Shown piece by piece: positions 9,014-17,510 of a stretch of DNA of 64,000 nucleotides. The position numbers and the translations under genes are program-made. The notes under the pieces were generated by a model, which had not been told where the DNA came from, ran no database searches, and was given only the letters and a program-made list of their open reading frames with translations. Source of the stretch: Bacillota bacterium (GTDB taxonomy: Bacteria > Bacillota > Clostridia > DSM-8532); the NCBI GenBank assembly GCA_023443745.1, contig JAEZTB010000060.1:46781-110780 (forward strand), in the 5' to 3' direction. Each line of letters starts with the position of its first letter. Within the stretch, counting starts at the first letter, position 1.

Positions 9014-10186
9014 TTAAGAAAATAGGGGCAAAGTAAAGCTTACCGTTGTTCCCAGACCTTCCTCACTGAATATACTGACGCTTCCACCATGTTTTTCAAC
9101 TATCTTTTTTACGGTAGCCAGCCCAATACCCGAACCCTCAAATTCACTTTGAGAGTGCATGCGCTGGAAGATACCGAACAATTTGGTTGAATAGGCCATA
9201 TTAAAGCCCACACCATTATCTTTAAAAGAGAATTGGTATTGGTTTTGGGTTTTATGGCACGATACCCTGATAACGGCATTATTCTGATATCTTGTGAATT
9301 TTATGGCATTGGACAAAATATTATAGAGGACTTGCTTAAGAAGTATGGCATCACCGCTGACCTGAGGAAGTGAATCCTCAATGACAAGCTCTACCTGCCT
9401 GTCTTCAACTGCGGTCATAATCTCTTGATAGGTCTGGGTAACTAATGCACCCATATCAACAGGTAAAAATTCCGGTTCGGTCTTTGCGGTTACCGCATAC
9501 TGAAGTAGTTTTTCAATAAGCTCAAACATACCGGAACAGACGCTTCTGATATTCCTCAGCATACTTTTCACATCATCGTTGAGCTGGTTTTCATAGTCTT
9601 CCAGAATGAATTTTGAATAATAGTCGATGGAGCGCACGGGAGATTTCAAGTCGTGAGATACCGTGTAGGAAAATGACTCCAGCTCTTTAACAGCATCGCT
9701 GAGCTGCTTGGTGCGCATCTCTACCATCTTCTCCAGCTCTTCATTCATTTTCATGATCTGGGATGTTTTCTCATCAAGCTGTTTTTGAGTGCGAAATTTA
9801 TCTATGGCCTGATTGACGGTAAGCAGCAAATCTTCCCTGTCCCAGGGCTTTTGTATGTAACGGTATAATCCGGCATGGTTTATGGCATATCGAATAGCTC
9901 CCACGTCTGTATAGCCGGTAAGAAGGATTTTAAGCGCCTGAGGATGGGTCTTATTAAGCTCGGACAACAGGACCTCTCCTGTCATACCGGGCATCCTTTG
10001 ATCCGAAATGACAAGTAAAATCACATCTCCGCGCTTTAAAGATTCATCCGCAATCTGAAGGGCTTCCTCACTGCTTTGAGCTGTCTCAATAATGAAGTCG
10101 GAAGTAAGACCGCGCATCAGTTCCATTTTTAGGGCCTCAACAACCATTTCTTCGTCATCGACACACAGAATCTTTTCTCTGCCCAT
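9014..10186 (-). CDS. Response regulator-histidine kinase hybrid (REC-HisKA-HATPase)
   Basis: 390 residues with no membrane segment. The receiver comes first (DD 10-11, phosphoacceptor D62 in VISDQRMPG, K113 in QKPWD), then a coiled-coil linker (about 135-170), then HisKA with H178 in SHDLKSPVRS, and HATPase_c with NILSNAIKF, DNGVGF and GSGIGLATVKK. The receiver-first order is typical of soluble relay kinases controlled by phosphorylation of their own receiver. It is the first gene of the signalling operon; AGGTGACCAG precedes the ATG. The receiver is similar in style to the CheY-like protein downstream. Confidence 0.88.
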   Translation of the reverse strand: MGREKILCVDDEEMVVEALKMELMRGLTSDFIIETAQSSEEALQIADESLKRGDVILLVISDQRMPGMTGEVLLSELNKTHPQALKILLTGYTDVGAIRYAINHAGLYRYIQKPWDREDLLLTVNQAIDKFRTQKQLDEKTSQIMKMNEELEKMVEMRTKQLSDAVKELESFSYTVSHDLKSPVRSIDYYSKFILEDYENQLNDDVKSMLRNIRSVCSGMFELIEKLLQYAVTAKTEPEFLPVDMGALVTQTYQEIMTAVEDRQVELVIEDSLPQVSGDAILLKQVLYNILSNAIKFTRYQNNAVIRVSCHKTQNQYQFSFKDNGVGFNMAYSTKLFGIFQRMHSQSEFEGSGIGLATVKKIVEKHGGSVSIFSEEGLGTTVSFTLPLFS

Positions 10187-10281
10187 CTGGTCACCTGTAA
10201 CAAAAATAATTTTATTCTATATTATACCCTAAATTTCTCCAAATTCCCAGCAATTTTGAGGGGTACAATCTCTCTCAAAAA

Positions 10282-10311
10282 AACAAGGGTGCATTCCGTT
10301 TGGAACACACC
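10282..10311 (-). terminator. Rho-independent terminator after the second proS
   Basis: On the minus strand, GGTGTGTTCC-AAAC-GGAATGCACC forms a hairpin (10288-10311), followed by CTTG and a run of seven T. It lies 29 bases past the stop of the ProRS gene at 10340 and separates it from the signalling operon. Confidence 0.75.
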
Positions 10312-10324
10312 ACAAGCCTCAACC
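10288..10324 (+). repeat. Small hairpin element with CTCAACC tail, copy 2
   Basis: Plus-strand view: a GGTGC...CACC hairpin, then ACAAGCCTCAACC. It matches the 51530-51590 element (ACACCACA then GCCTCGACC) and the 1429-1463 element. Here the hairpin doubles as the proS terminator read on the other strand. Confidence 0.4.
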
Positions 10325-10339
10325 TGCAATACGGTACCT

Positions 10340-11776
10340 TTAATACGCTCTTCCCCAGTAAACCATGTGTTTGGCTTCCTTACCGCAGCATACGCATTTT
10401 TCACCAATATTCTCCTGTTCGAAGGGAATGCATCGCGCAGTGGCCGCCATTCTCTCCTTAACAGTCTTTTCACATTCTCCATCACCGCACCACATGGCCT
10501 TAATAAAGCCCTGAGTATCATTGAGAATGGATTCCATCTCATCCAGGGTTTCAGCCTTGAAGGTCTTGCCCTCTCTTAGTGACAAAGCCTTGTTGTAGAG
10601 TGAGGTCTGGATTTCCTCAAGAAGCTCCGGAACTTTTATTTCCAGTTCATCCATGGAGACAAAGAGCTTCTCTCTATTTTCACGCTTAACCAATACCACC
10701 TGGTTTTTCTGAATGTCCTTGGGCCCGACCTCCAGGCGAAGGGGTACACCGCGCATCTCATGTTCCGAGAACTTCCAGCCGGGCATTTTATCGGAATCAT
10801 CCACCTTAACCCGGCATACCTTTGAAAGTCTTTCCTTAAGCTCATAAGCCTTGTCCAGAACGCCTTCCACATGCTGCTGTACCGGAACAATGACCAATTG
10901 GATGGGCGCAACCCTTGGAGGCAGAACCAAACCGGAGTCATCCCCGTGAACCATGATAATGGCACCGATTAAGCGGGTACTCATACCCCAGGAGGTTTGG
11001 TGAGCAAACTTGAGCTGATTATCCTTATCCAGGAACTGAATACCGAAGGCTCTTGCAAAGCCATCTCCAAAGTTATGGGACGTGCCGGACTGAAGGGCTT
11101 TTCCATCATGCATCAGGCTCTCGATAGTGTAGGTGGCTTTTGCCCCTGCAAACTTTTCCTTCTCAGTCTTTTGCCCCTTTATAACGGGAATGGCCAGAAA
11201 CTCTTCACAGAAGGATGAGTAGACATTCAGCATACGAAGGGTTTCTTCCTGAGCGTCCTCGGCTGAAGCATGAACGGTATGACCTTCCTGCCATAGGAAT
11301 TCCACAGAACGCAGGAAAGGCCGGGTTGTCTTTTCCCATCTCACCACCGAACACCATTGGTTATAGAGCTTGGGCAGGTCGCGATAGGATTGGACAATAT
11401 CCTTATAATGGTCACAGAAAAGGGTCTCAGAGGTCGGGCGTACGCACAGCCTTTCAGCCAGCTTCTCGCTGCCGCCATGGGTGACCCAGGCTACCTCAGG
11501 TGCAAAGCCCTCCACATGCTCCTTTTCCTTCTGTAAAAGGCTTTCAGGGATGAACATAGGCATATAGACATTCTCATGTCCCGTCTCCTTAAATCGCCTG
11601 TCCAGCTCCTTCTGTATGAGCTCCCAAATGGCGTAGCCATAGGGTCTGACGATCATACAGCCCTTAACGCTGGCATATTCCACCAGATCGGCTTTTTTCA
11701 CAATGTCCGTATACCATTGGGGGAAGTCCTCGTTCATGGGTGTAATCGCTTCAACAAATTTCTTTTCCTGTGTCAT
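10340..11776 (-). CDS. proS: Prolyl-tRNA synthetase, archaeal/eukaryotic-type
   Basis: 478-residue class II ProRS of the short type without the YbaK-like insertion domain. It shows the N-terminal DFPQWYTDIVKKADL segment, motif 2 region RPTSETLFCDHYKDIVQSYRDLP, the anticodon-binding domain (PIQLVIVPVQ onward) and a C-terminal cysteine-rich zinc-type domain (CGDGEC near 435 and KCVCCG near 467). The last residue is tyrosine, as in this family. It charges tRNA-Pro with proline. The gene lies 48 bases downstream of a bacterial-type proS and probably shares its T-box-controlled transcript. The ATG follows GGAGGTTTTTT. Confidence 0.93.
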   Translation of the reverse strand: MTQEKKFVEAITPMNEDFPQWYTDIVKKADLVEYASVKGCMIVRPYGYAIWELIQKELDRRFKETGHENVYMPMFIPESLLQKEKEHVEGFAPEVAWVTHGGSEKLAERLCVRPTSETLFCDHYKDIVQSYRDLPKLYNQWCSVVRWEKTTRPFLRSVEFLWQEGHTVHASAEDAQEETLRMLNVYSSFCEEFLAIPVIKGQKTEKEKFAGAKATYTIESLMHDGKALQSGTSHNFGDGFARAFGIQFLDKDNQLKFAHQTSWGMSTRLIGAIIMVHGDDSGLVLPPRVAPIQLVIVPVQQHVEGVLDKAYELKERLSKVCRVKVDDSDKMPGWKFSEHEMRGVPLRLEVGPKDIQKNQVVLVKRENREKLFVSMDELEIKVPELLEEIQTSLYNKALSLREGKTFKAETLDEMESILNDTQGFIKAMWCGDGECEKTVKERMAATARCIPFEQENIGEKCVCCGKEAKHMVYWGRAY

Positions 11777-11824
11777 AAAAAACCTCCGAGTTATTTATTA
11801 AACCTATTATGCGCTAACACTTTA

Positions 11825-13528
11825 TCAGCTGCTCGCGCCGTGAACCTGTACTATTACGCTTTTCAAAGCTTCTTCAACAGCTAACTCCTGCACTACTTTA
11901 GATTTTCTTTGCTTTAATTCCACCAAGCCATCCGCTGCTTTTTTGCCCACCGTAATTCGAAGGGGAATGCCCATTAAGTCCGCATCCTTGAACTTTACAC
12001 CGGCCCTCTCGTTCCTGTCATCAAGAATAACCTCAACCCTAGCCTGCTGAAGCTTCTCATAGAGCGTTTCGGATATCTCCATGACCTTTTTATCCAGTAC
12101 ATTGACTGGTACGATAATTACATGATAGGGTGCCACCGCCATGGGCCAGATTATGCCGTTTTCATCATGGTTCTGCTCAATAATAGCCGCCATGGAGCGG
12201 TTCAATCCAATTCCGTAGCAACCCATGACCATGGGCTTCTCATTTCCTTCCTCGTCCAGATAATTACAGCCCAGTGCCTTTGTATATTTGTCCCCCAGCT
12301 TGAAGATATGGCCAACTTCAATACCTCTGGTCATATTGAGCCTGTGCCCGCATCGGGGACAAGGGTCATGCTCTGTAATGCGCCGGATATCATGAACCTC
12401 TGCCTTAAAATCCCGTCCGGGATTGACATTCTTTAAGTGATAGCCCGTTTCATTAGCACCAACAGTGAGATTTTTAGCTGAGGCCACCTCATGATCTGCT
12501 ATGATCCGTATTTTTAAACCTACGGGGCCTGCAAAGCCCACCTCGGCATGGGTTATGGCGCTGACACTTGCGCTGTCGGCCATTTCCAGCTCCGAGCAGC
12601 TCAGTACATTGGCAAGCTTAACCTCATTGAGCTCCCGATCACCTCTTACCATAGCGGCGACCAAGGTATCATCAGTCTTGAAAATAAGGGTCTTGGCGAA
12701 ATTGGCCGCTTCGCAGCCTAAAAAAGTCGTAAGCTCATCAATGGTCCGGACATCGGGTGTGGCGATTTTTTCAACCGGTTTTTCCTCTTCTTCTGAAGTA
12801 ATTGACGGTGGTAAACAAGCCGCCTTCTCATCGTTGGCAGAATAACCGCAGCAATCGCAATAAACGATGACTGCCTCCCCTATGTCGGAGGTCACCATAA
12901 ACTCCTGGGAGCCCGAGCCGCCCATGGCACCAGAATCAGCCTCAACAACACGGTAATTCAGCTCCAGGCGGTCAAATATACGCCGATAGGCCTCTTCCAT
13001 TTTCTTATAGGATATATCCAGCCCGGCCTGATCCCGGTCAAAGCTGTAGGCATCCTTCATGACAAACTCGCGGGAGCGCATGACTCCAAACCGGGGACGC
13101 CTTTCGTCCCGGTATTTGGTCTGAATCTGATATAAAGTAAGCGGCAGCCCGCGGTAGGAACGAACACTGCTTTTTACCGTCTCGGTAAAAATCTCCTCAT
13201 GGGTGGGGCCCAGGCAGAACTCGCGGTGATTGCGATCCTTAAGTCTGAACATCTCTGGGCCGAAGACCTCCCAGCGCCCCGAATCCCGGTAGCTTTCAGC
13301 AGGCAGCAGTGCTGACATCAAAAGCTCCTGAGCGCCTGCCGCATCCATTTCCTCTCTGATGATCTGCTCAACCTTTTTAAAGGTGCGAAGCCCCAGTGGC
13401 AAAAAGGAATAAATCCCCGACGCCAGCTTACGCATCAGGCCCGCTCTCAGCATGAGCTGATGGCTAACGATCTCGGCCTCGGCAGGAACTTCTCTTAAAG
13501 TCGGTAAAAACATTCTGGTAAAACGCAT
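11825..13528 (-). CDS. proS: Prolyl-tRNA synthetase, bacterial-type with editing domain
   Basis: 567-residue class II ProRS of the bacterial type. Class II motifs appear in GLRTFKKVEQIIREEMDAAG and in GPTHEEIFTETV with TLYQIQTKYRDERRPRFGVMRSREF. Between motifs 2 and 3 lies the editing domain related to YbaK (about residues 240-400), which clears mischarged alanyl-tRNA-Pro. The C-terminal anticodon domain starts near PYHVIIVPVN. The ATG follows GAGGTGGAGCA. A T-box leader immediately upstream shows that expression responds to uncharged tRNA. A second, unrelated-type ProRS follows in the same operon. Confidence 0.95.
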   Translation of the reverse strand: MRFTRMFLPTLREVPAEAEIVSHQLMLRAGLMRKLASGIYSFLPLGLRTFKKVEQIIREEMDAAGAQELLMSALLPAESYRDSGRWEVFGPEMFRLKDRNHREFCLGPTHEEIFTETVKSSVRSYRGLPLTLYQIQTKYRDERRPRFGVMRSREFVMKDAYSFDRDQAGLDISYKKMEEAYRRIFDRLELNYRVVEADSGAMGGSGSQEFMVTSDIGEAVIVYCDCCGYSANDEKAACLPPSITSEEEEKPVEKIATPDVRTIDELTTFLGCEAANFAKTLIFKTDDTLVAAMVRGDRELNEVKLANVLSCSELEMADSASVSAITHAEVGFAGPVGLKIRIIADHEVASAKNLTVGANETGYHLKNVNPGRDFKAEVHDIRRITEHDPCPRCGHRLNMTRGIEVGHIFKLGDKYTKALGCNYLDEEGNEKPMVMGCYGIGLNRSMAAIIEQNHDENGIIWPMAVAPYHVIIVPVNVLDKKVMEISETLYEKLQQARVEVILDDRNERAGVKFKDADLMGIPLRITVGKKAADGLVELKQRKSKVVQELAVEEALKSVIVQVHGASS

Positions 13529-13550
13529 TGCTCCACCTCTCTAAAAATAC

Positions 13551-13791
13551 AAAAAATCCGCCCCAAAACTGGGACGGATCAAACTTCCGCGGTACCACCC
13601 TTATTGGCTCTTTGGTTGTATAGAGCCCGGCTTACAAGTCTTTAACGGGACAAGCGTAAGCCTCATCGGCTTTAGGTCTCGGGGGTGGGACGAAGCTTTG
13701 TATCGGCGCGAAAACCTTTCACCAAACGGCCTTCTCTCTTTTTTGCACACATCGCTTCATATTCCCGTCATCAACAACTATCCAATTGTTA
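13551..13791 (-). promoter_or_regulatory. T-box riboswitch leader of the proS operon
   Basis: Minus-strand leader between a consensus promoter and proS. It contains the T-box core GGGTGGTACCGCGG (13587-13600) and then a terminator with arms GATCCGTCCC and GGGGCGGATT and six T (13551-13580). The T-box core can pair with the 5-prime arm region to form the antiterminator when uncharged tRNA binds. A long Stem I region (about 13640-13785) lies upstream. By context the specifier should read a proline codon, but I could not assign the codon without folding. Confidence 0.92.
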
Positions 13792-13797
13792 TTTCAC

Positions 13798-13827
13798 ATT
13801 ATATTACACTGAAATTGAAACTGTCAA
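13798..13827 (-). promoter_or_regulatory. Sigma-A promoter of the proS T-box operon
   Basis: TTGACA (13822-13827), 18-base spacer, TATAAT (13798-13803) on the minus strand. Both boxes are perfect consensus and sit just upstream of the T-box leader. Confidence 0.85.
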
Positions 13828-13831
13828 CGCA

Positions 13832-14053
13832 TGTGCACTTGATGGAGAATATTTTGATCAATGTATTCTCATCAATGGTGCTTTAATATACACTCCCAAT
13901 ATCAGTAACAGCCAAAATAAACAGGTTATAGCCCTGGATTTAAAAACGAATGAACGACATGTTCTTACTGAAGGCGTTCTAATAGGAGCCTCTCCTGAGC
14001 AAAACAAGCTGTATTTTGTAAACCGCTATGAATACTTCGCCTATATTCCTTAG
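13832..14053 (+). pseudogene. Probable C-terminal remnant of a degraded gene
   Basis: An open frame of about 73 codons ends in TAG at 14051-14053 and reads like a genuine protein tail (ALDGEYFDQC, VIALDLKTNERHVL, SPEQNKLYFVNRYEY). The alternating beta-strand pattern resembles the last blades of a beta-propeller-like protein. It has no usable start or ribosome binding site. Upstream, the same frame runs into the antisense T-box leader, which cannot be its true N-terminus. The rest of the gene seems to be lost. I cannot name the family. Confidence 0.4.
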
Positions 14054-14174
14054 ATGGATTTTAAAGCTGTTCTGGTTGGAGCATTTTTTCTAGAAATAGC
14101 CTTGAAACATAGGAAAACACATTTGCCCCGGCTTCCACATATTCTACCAATAGAATAATCTTTGGAGCGTTCTT

Positions 14175-14402
14175 ATGAAATCACTTAATATGAATTTAAC
14201 GGTATTCGAAGCAACCCAGAAATTTCCGGAGTTGATTGGAATCATCGCAGGCTGGGGATTTCCGCAAATCAGGAATAACCGGCTGAGACGTGTGATTGGC
14301 AGTAGGTTTACTTTGAATCAGGCTATCCGAGAAATGGGCCTTAATAGAGTCAAAATCATTGAGTTGTTGAAAAAAAGCGGATTTGAGGTTATTGAAAGGT
14401 AG
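14175..14402 (+). CDS. Solo DUF1858 domain protein
   Basis: 75 residues. It matches the DUF1858 helical domain found at the N-terminus of ScdA/DUF438-type proteins (FPELIGIIAGWGF, RFTLNQAIREMGL, IIELLKKSGFEV). Here it stands alone and lacks the CxxC-like cysteines seen in the DUF1858 protein at 50840-51058. GGAG precedes the ATG by seven bases. The function is not known; in fused proteins the domain accompanies hemerythrin-like or redox domains. No clear operon partner; the methyltransferase gene follows after 100 bases. Confidence 0.65.
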   Translation: MKSLNMNLTVFEATQKFPELIGIIAGWGFPQIRNNRLRRVIGSRFTLNQAIREMGLNRVKIIELLKKSGFEVIER

Positions 14403-14502
14403 AACCCCTAAGACAGCCTTGAACCTAAACTGGGAGTAGAGTATAATCAGCCATAGTCGGCATCAAAGAGAAAAAGATCCTCGCGCCGCTATGGAGACTT
14501 GA

Positions 14503-15342
14503 ATGAGCGAATTTGAATACCTGATTTGCCCTGTTTGTCAAAAGCCTTTGATTCAAAATGACAAGTGTCTGACCTGTTCATTAGGCCACAGCTTTGACTT
14601 GGCCGGCAAAGGCTATATCAACCTGCTTCTCAGCCAGGATAAAAACAGCCGGGATCCGGGAGATAATAAGGAAATGGTCCAGGCAAGAAAGCGCTTTTTG
14701 GATAAGGGCTATTATTCGCCATTGGCTCATGGCCTCAGCAAGCTCCTGATCCAACTATGTGGAACCCATAATAAAGACTGCGTTTTATTAGATGCAGGTT
14801 GTGGTGATGGCTACTATACCCATCACCTCCAGTGCGCTCTCTCTGAAAACGATATAAACTGCTCGGTTTATGGGATGGATATTTCAAAGGAGGCCATTCG
14901 TCTGGCAGCCGGTCGGGACAAGGCCATTCATTTTATAGTGGGCTCGCTGTTTAAAGTACCCTTTTCATGCCATCAGGCAGATTTTTTGCTCAATGCCTTT
15001 GCACCTGCCTGTGACAAAGAGTTTAGCAGGGTGCTAAAAAAAGATGGATTTCTGATAACCGTCATCCCCGGGAGGAAGCACCTCCTGGAGCTCAAAGCCG
15101 TGCTTTACGATCAGCCCTATGAAAATGACGAAAAGGAACCTGAGCTTCCCTCTTTCAAGAGCGAGGAACAGATCAGAATAAAAGCAAATATTGAGATAAA
15201 TTCGCAAGAGGAATTATTAGATCTTGTGGTTATGACACCCTATTATTGGAGAACTCCAAAAGAGGGCCTTGAACGCCTTAGGCAATTGGGTAGTCTAAAA
15301 ACCACCATAGAATTTATTATCGGACTTCATACAAAGCATTAG
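14503..15342 (+). CDS. rlmA: 23S rRNA (guanine-N1)-methyltransferase, RlmA/TlrB family
   Basis: 279 residues. An N-terminal zinc ribbon (CPVC at 9-12, then C and CSLGHSFD) is followed by the family phrase AGKGYINLL. A class I SAM-binding domain follows with LLDAGCGDGYYT (motif I), MDISKEAI (motif II) and LNAFAPACDKEFSRVLKKDG. RlmA-family enzymes methylate G745 or G748 of 23S rRNA at N1; which base cannot be told from sequence. The start ATG has only a weak ribosome binding site (a GGAGAC stretch). It is followed by a bidirectional terminator. Confidence 0.85.
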   Translation: MSEFEYLICPVCQKPLIQNDKCLTCSLGHSFDLAGKGYINLLLSQDKNSRDPGDNKEMVQARKRFLDKGYYSPLAHGLSKLLIQLCGTHNKDCVLLDAGCGDGYYTHHLQCALSENDINCSVYGMDISKEAIRLAAGRDKAIHFIVGSLFKVPFSCHQADFLLNAFAPACDKEFSRVLKKDGFLITVIPGRKHLLELKAVLYDQPYENDEKEPELPSFKSEEQIRIKANIEINSQEELLDLVVMTPYYWRTPKEGLERLRQLGSLKTTIEFIIGLHTKH

Positions 15343-15377
15343 AGTGTATGCCCAGGGCAACGCAAAATAAATAGACC

Positions 15378-15414
15378 AGGGGACGGTTCAATGTAAAACA
15401 AAGAACCGCCCCCT
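15378..15414. terminator. Bidirectional terminator between rlmA and nadE
   Basis: Arms AGGGGACGGTTC (15378-15389) and GAACCGCCCCCT (15403-15414) with one internal mismatch, between two convergent genes. The core resembles a GGGGACGGTTC palindrome I recall from intergenic regions of clostridia. Confidence 0.6.
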
Positions 15415-15436
15415 ATTTTATGGTGTAATATGGTTA

Positions 15437-17371
15437 TTAAAGACCCTCGAGCTCAGAGAGCCACAACTGGACGGAAGCGTCGCTGGGCATTCTCCAATCT
15501 CCCCGTGGAGACAGGCTCACTGTTCCCACCTTTGGGCCATCGGGCAGGCAGGAGCGTTTGAACTGTTGAGAGAAGAACCTTTGATAGAAAACCTTCAGCC
15601 ATTTTGATAGCTGATCACCTGAATAATCATCTGCAAAAGCCGCCTTGGCTAGAAACATGATCTTGGCAGGACCTGCACCGCATCGCAGCATGTGATAGAG
15701 GAAGAAGTCGTGCACCTCGTAAGGGCCTAAAATATCCTCTGTCTTTTGCAAAATCTCCCCAGTCTTGGAGGGCGGCAGAAGCTCCGGGCTAATGGGCGTA
15801 TCCATAATATCATAGAGGATCTTCTGTATGGTTTCGTTCGCCTCATGATCGGCATACCATTGGATAATATAGCGCACCAGGGTTTTGGGTACACCGCAAT
15901 TGACGCCATACATGGACATGTGATCGCCATTGTAAGTGCTCCAGCCCAAGGCCATCTCCGATAAATCACCGGTTCCCACAACCAGTCCGCCTATTTTATT
16001 GGCCACATCCATTAAAATTTGTGTTCGTTCTCTGGCCTGCACATTCTCATAGGTCACATCATGGATATCCCTGTCGTGGCCGATGTCTTCAAAATGTTGA
16101 AGGCATGCAGCTTTTATATCGACTACCTTTAATGACGCACCCATATTTTTTATCAGGTTTACCGCATTATCATAGGTCCTACCGGTCGTCCCGAAGCCCG
16201 GCATGGTGATAGCTTGAACATGGCTTGCAAGAAAACCCATATGTTCCATGGCACGAACAGCCACAATAAAGGCAAGAGTTGAGTCAAGGCCTCCTGAAAT
16301 TCCGATAACGGCCTTATCAAGCCCTGTATGACGGATACGTTTTTCAAGGCCAGAGGTCTGGATAGAAAGGATCTCATGACAACGGTCATTACGTGTAGCA
16401 TTATTCCCGGGAACAAAGGGATGCTTATCAATGGGATGAAGAGGAACCCCTTTAAATTCTGTATTCTGCGGATTATTAAAATGAATGCCCCGGTACGAGC
16501 GGCCTCCCTTCCCTCCTCTAAAGGTTCCCATAATGAGGCGGTTAAAGGAAAGCCTGTCCAGGTCCACATCGGCCACAACCATTTTATTGTCAAAATAGAA
16601 ACGTTCTGATTCATTCAATACATGGCCGTTTTCGGCAATGATGAGATGCCCGCCGTAGACCACATCAGTGGAGGATTCTCCGCAGTTGGAGGAGGCATAG
16701 ACATAGCCCGCCACACAGCGCGCCGACTGGTCTTTTATAAGCCCTCTCCGGTAATCAGCCTTTCCGACCAATTCATCACTGGCTGATAAATTAAACAGAA
16801 GGGATGCTCCTGCTTGGGCCAGGTAGCTGCTGGGCGGAACTGGAACCCAGACATCCTCACAAATTTCCACCCCAAAGGCAAGATTTTCATTCTCATTGGC
16901 TATAAAAATTAGGTCGGCGCCAATGGGCACGGTATCATCACTAAGCTTAAGCTCAGAAATTTCGAGATGCTCCGCTTCGGTAAACCAACGAAGCTCGTAG
17001 AACTCGTTATATCCTGGAAGGTTAGTCTTTGGAACAATTCCCAGTATTTTGCCCTTTTGAAGCACAGCGGCACAATTGTAAAGCCGTCCTTTTATAGCTA
17101 AAGGAAGACCGACCATTATGATTGCAGGAATTTTCTTTGTGGCGTCCAAAACCGCAAAAAGCCCCTGCTTGGCTCCTTCCAGAAGAATATCCTGTCTGAA
17201 AAGATCCCCGCAGGAATAGCCTGTAAGACAGAGCTCAGGAAACACTAAAAATTCCACCGATTGTTCCCCTGCAGCCCTAATGATTTCAATGATTTTCTTT
17301 GTATTAAAGGCGCAGTCAGCCACCCTTAATTCGGGCGAAGCCGCCGCCACTCTTGCAAATCCATATTTCAT
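15437..17371 (-). CDS. nadE: Glutamine-dependent NAD+ synthetase
   Basis: 644 residues, the long glutamine-dependent form. The N-terminal nitrilase-type glutaminase domain has E46 in FPELCLTGYS, a lysine in PKTNLPGYNEF and the catalytic cysteine in EICEDVW (about 175). The C-terminal ATP pyrophosphatase-type synthetase has the P-loop GISGGLDST (about 360) and TGDLSEMALGW. It amidates nicotinic acid adenine dinucleotide to NAD+ using glutamine-derived ammonia. Monocistronic between terminators; GGTGATACC precedes the ATG. Confidence 0.95.
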   Translation of the reverse strand: MKYGFARVAAASPELRVADCAFNTKKIIEIIRAAGEQSVEFLVFPELCLTGYSCGDLFRQDILLEGAKQGLFAVLDATKKIPAIIMVGLPLAIKGRLYNCAAVLQKGKILGIVPKTNLPGYNEFYELRWFTEAEHLEISELKLSDDTVPIGADLIFIANENENLAFGVEICEDVWVPVPPSSYLAQAGASLLFNLSASDELVGKADYRRGLIKDQSARCVAGYVYASSNCGESSTDVVYGGHLIIAENGHVLNESERFYFDNKMVVADVDLDRLSFNRLIMGTFRGGKGGRSYRGIHFNNPQNTEFKGVPLHPIDKHPFVPGNNATRNDRCHEILSIQTSGLEKRIRHTGLDKAVIGISGGLDSTLAFIVAVRAMEHMGFLASHVQAITMPGFGTTGRTYDNAVNLIKNMGASLKVVDIKAACLQHFEDIGHDRDIHDVTYENVQARERTQILMDVANKIGGLVVGTGDLSEMALGWSTYNGDHMSMYGVNCGVPKTLVRYIIQWYADHEANETIQKILYDIMDTPISPELLPPSKTGEILQKTEDILGPYEVHDFFLYHMLRCGAGPAKIMFLAKAAFADDYSGDQLSKWLKVFYQRFFSQQFKRSCLPDGPKVGTVSLSPRGDWRMPSDASVQLWLSELEGL

Positions 17372-17455
17372 GGTATCACCAGCCCATTAAAAACTTATAT
17401 CTATATGGTTAATCATATCATATTGTGTCACAACAGGAATATTGTTTGCAATCAA

Positions 17456-17490
17456 AAAAATCTCAAGCCGCCTATCTTGAGATTTTACTA
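17456..17490 (-). terminator. Terminator after arginine deiminase
   Basis: On the minus strand AATCTCAAG and CTTGAGATT pair around an 8-base loop and are followed by a run of seven T. It lies just past the arcA stop codon. Confidence 0.8.
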
Positions 17491-17510
17491 GAATTCTTAG
17501 TAGAGATTCT

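Noticed and set aside
10222..10542. Frames on both strands across the end of the archaeal-type proS.
   Set aside because: They are shadows of the proS 3-prime end and its terminator.
13685..13831. N-terminal part of the open frame ending at 14053, reading through the T-box region.
   Set aside because: These bases are the promoter and leader of the opposite-strand proS operon. Only the downstream tail looks protein-like, so I kept that as a remnant.
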